Origin: Mytilus galloprovincialis
Taxonomy: Eukaryota > Mollusca > Bivalvia > Mytilida > Mytilidae
Assembly (NCBI RefSeq): GCF_965363235.1
Contig: NC_134845.1
Coordinates: forward strand, 22,880,524 to 22,944,523
Length of the DNA stretch: 64,000 nucleotides
Reading direction: 5' to 3'
Shown here in pieces: positions 62,783 to 64,000 of the stretch. The position numbers were made by a program, and so were the translations under genes. How positions within the stretch are numbered: position 1 is the first letter of the stretch; every line of letters begins with the position of its first letter. The notes below the pieces were generated by a model, which was given only the letters and a program-made list of their open reading frames with translations, was not told where the DNA came from and did not search any database.

Positions 62783-63012
62783 GAGGCCCCTCATGGGGGG
62801 GGGGGTCCTAGTAATCACATAATCACCATTTTTTTGCCAATATAATCACATAATCATTAAATATTTGCTTATCTTTAGTAATCAAATAATCATAAACTAA
62901 AAATACAGTCCTAGGTAATCAAATAATCATGAAATATTTGGCTTAATAATCAAATAATCATTAAAAAAAACGGCCAAGTAATCACATAATCAAAAACCCC
63001 ATGAGGGCCCTC
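62783..63012. mobile_element. MITE with GAGGCCCC ends and internal TAATCA repeats
   Basis: The ends GAGGCCCCTCATGGGG (62783) and CCCCATGAGGGCCCTC (62997-63012) are inverted with one mismatch. Both flanks read GTTTGT (62777-62782 and 63013-63018), a 6-bp target duplication. The interior consists of about five imperfect repeats of TAATCACATAATCA or TAATCAAATAATCA. Non-coding. I cannot place it in a superfamily. Confidence 0.75.
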
Positions 63013-63018
63013 GTTTGT

Positions 63019-64000
63019 AGCATATTTGTCTATAATATTAACGTAGCAAAACCAGGAAAATTTAATCTGTCATAATATTAAAATAAATTATCAGGTCACG
63101 TCCCCCGCAGCCATTTTGAAAATACCAGCAGATTGGGTAGGAGTAACAAGAACCTGCAAGGCCTTTAAAGATAAGGTTACTATTTGTGTATTTTTTATAA
63201 CAACAATTTGTTTTTATAAAGATCTCAACAATTTTTTGAGTTAAATTTCTTTTCTTCGTAAATAACAAGTAGATTGATCACTTGGACACACACACGGAAC
63301 TATTTTCTGTTTTTTAAGATACGGTTTCGGATTTTCGCTCCTTCTCCGACTTAGTTTGTTGCATTAGTATATATGTGAATATGTCCCTTGACTGGAAAAT
63401 ACGCGGACTTTGTAATGACTTTGACTATGTCTATGTAAGTCAATTCTAATATATAATTATTGGTTGAATTTATTGTTTATATAATATTCAGAGAATCTTC
63501 GACTTTTTCTTCTTCCTATAGAGTTGGACTCTTTTTGAGTGTATAAAGACTCTTGCTCGTAAAATCAAGTCTTACTTTACACTGAAATGTCAGAATTTGG
63601 GTTAATCACATTTACTGAATTACTATAGATATATTGGGAGAAACCTTACAGTTTTGGAGATATAAATATAGATTAACTGTCCTGTTTTTTAAGTCTTCCT
63701 TAGCTTGTAGTATTGTATTATTTTGACCATACATGACATGTATCGTCAAAATTATATGATAATTTGATGACATACTTGTGCTTATCATTCTCTACAGCAT
63801 TATTTATTAAATTTAAATGTGTAACCATATCCATGTCAAATTTTAGTAACTTATATTAGACATTTGTTCACACATACATGCATATGTGCATATGAGAACT
63901 TGAATTGAGCAAATATGATTAGTTATATCTATGAGAAATACAATCAGTTAACTTTATCTATGAGCACCCATGAGATCTTAAATTGAGCAAATATGATCAG
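63019..64000. other. Window end, no gene seen
   Basis: AT-rich sequence. A near-repeat of GAGAACTTGAATTGAGCAAA (63894) as GAGATCTTAAATTGAGCAAA (63972), 78 bp apart, suggests the start of a tandem array cut by the window edge. The open frame 63062-63268 (-) has no family resemblance. The missing upstream exons of receptor 2 were not found here. Confidence 0.5.

Noticed and set aside
1-64000. tRNA, rRNA or snRNA genes
   Set aside because: I looked for B-box-like GGTTCGAATCC words and for rRNA-like GC-rich blocks and saw none convincing.

Overview
The window looks like nuclear DNA of a marine bivalve, most probably a mussel (Mytilus or a close relative). It is AT-rich, its genes are split into many small exons with GT/AG introns, and introns and spacers are full of short dispersed repeats of types I know from mussel genomes (elements with a hammerhead-ribozyme core, fold-back elements, a Penelope-like reverse transcriptase, a TTAA-flanked MITE). 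I see no bacterial, phage or CRISPR content and no tRNA or rRNA gene. The species is inference, not proof.

Positions 4141-17092 (+) hold the 3' part of a single-pass membrane receptor-like gene: six ectodomain exons, a 9-base microexon, then an exon with a transmembrane helix and a very charged tail. Positions 18089-33924 (+) hold a chain of about 16 mostly phase-0 exons. They encode a charged, disordered-looking protein of about 806 residues, with alternative ends at 23144 and 28603. The two parts can be read as neighbouring genes. Because the donor after the transmembrane exon is also phase 0, they can equally be one locus in which 21994-33924 supplies a very long cytoplasmic tail and 18089 is an internal start.

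Positions 54923-61715 (-) hold the 3' part of a paralogous receptor in opposite orientation. Its last three ectodomain exons match those of the + gene in order, intron phase (1-1-0-1), one exact exon length (104 bp) and local sequence. It ends in two alternative, in-frame last exons. The 5' exons of both receptors were not found; they lie outside the window or are too diverged to see.

Between the two loci (about 34 to 54.9 kb) I find no host gene. This stretch holds a 2.9 kb minisatellite with a homogenised 43-bp core, a Tc1/mariner-like transposon split by a 3 kb element rich in GAAC/GTTC words, several perfect fold-back elements, a decayed LINE fragment and SINE-like repeats. A Penelope-like reverse transcriptase lies in the last intron of the + locus, bracketed by inverted repeats, and a 3' fragment of the same family lies in an intron of the - gene. 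Six copies of an element with a hammerhead-ribozyme core are scattered through the window. One copy, in an intron of the - gene and in its sense orientation, keeps every core nucleotide I can check. Another is flanked by a perfect 11-bp target duplication.
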